Source: Pseudomonadota bacterium
Lineage (GTDB): Bacteria > Pseudomonadota > Alphaproteobacteria > Ferrovibrionales > Ferrovibrionaceae
Length of the DNA: 5,509 bases
Reading direction: 5' to 3'
Assembly: GCA_021793055.1 (NCBI GenBank)
Contig: JAJYTL010000229.1
Span: 1 to 5,509 of the forward strand
A model generated the notes under the pieces. It was not told the DNA's origin and searched no databases. It saw only the letters and a list, made by a program, of their open reading frames with translations. Position numbers and translations under genes: made by a program. Shown here one piece after another: positions 5,376-5,509 of the stretch; positions within the stretch are counted from its first letter, which is position 1; each line of letters opens with the position of its first letter.

Positions 5376-5509
5376 CAGGCGCCAAGCATCGCCACCGGAA
5401 TTTCGTACAAGCTCTCGTCGGGCGCGGCGACAGCGGCGGCATGGGCCGCCGCCTGCGGCAGGATTTGCGCGGCGTAGAAGCGCGCCGTCGCGATCTTGGC
5501 CTTGAGGAA
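5375..5509 (-). CDS. Acyl-CoA dehydrogenase, C-terminal end only (cut by window edge)
   Basis: Only the last 44 codons and the TGA stop lie in the window; the frame is open to the right edge. The translation begins FLKAKIATARFYAAQILPQA and runs through an Ala-rich helix to IPVAMLGA. This resembles the C-terminal helical extension of the longer acyl-CoA dehydrogenases (the group that includes DmdC, 3-methylmercaptopropionyl-CoA dehydrogenase), where an AK-x-x-x-ARFYA-x-x-x-LPQ pattern is usual. The call rests on recognising this short tail; flavin and substrate residues are outside the window. It converges on the DUF2147 gene with a gap of 12 bases, and it fits the acyl-CoA theme of the left-hand operon. 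Confidence 0.7.
   Translation of the reverse strand, partial: FLKAKIATARFYAAQILPQAAAHAAAVAAPDESLYEIPVAMLGA

Overview
The window looks like part of the chromosome of a high-GC proteobacterium, most likely an alphaproteobacterium. Codon third positions are strongly G/C, the genes lie close together, and the protein families fit: several acyl-CoA metabolism enzymes, an enolase-superfamily sugar-acid-type enzyme and a periplasmic DUF2147 protein. The taxonomic call is inference from composition and gene content only. I see no RNA gene, CRISPR array, transposase or phage gene.

Left part (1-2491, minus strand): an apparent operon reading right to left. A promoter with a near-perfect palindrome over its -35 and spacer (2462-2491) is followed by an MBL-fold metallo-hydrolase (1276-2331, probable TTG start), an enoyl-CoA hydratase/isomerase family protein (385-1182) and the N-terminal 111 residues of an HSDL2-like short-chain dehydrogenase (1-333, running off the left edge). 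The gene set and the TTTACGTAAA-centred operator suggest a catabolic acyl-CoA (fatty-acid or branched-chain) unit under a dedicated regulator.

Middle (about 2500-3480): a stretch of visibly lower GC holding one minus-strand gene (2579-3316) for a DUF5677-like helical protein of unknown function. Its last 35-40 codons look frameshifted: the expected C-terminal helices read well in the two other frames. The 332-base gap upstream of it (3317-3648) has no gene I can support.

Right part (3649-5509): a plus-strand pair, a mandelate racemase-subgroup enolase-superfamily enzyme (3649-4794) and, 16 bases later, an exported DUF2147 protein (4811-5362). Converging on them from the right edge is the C-terminal end of a minus-strand acyl-CoA dehydrogenase (5375-5509). 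The 12-base gap at the convergence carries a small hairpin.

No clearly new multi-gene system is visible. The points most worth following are the promoter/operator, the damaged DUF5677 gene in its low-GC island, and the enoyl-CoA hydratase homologue lacking both hydratase glutamates.
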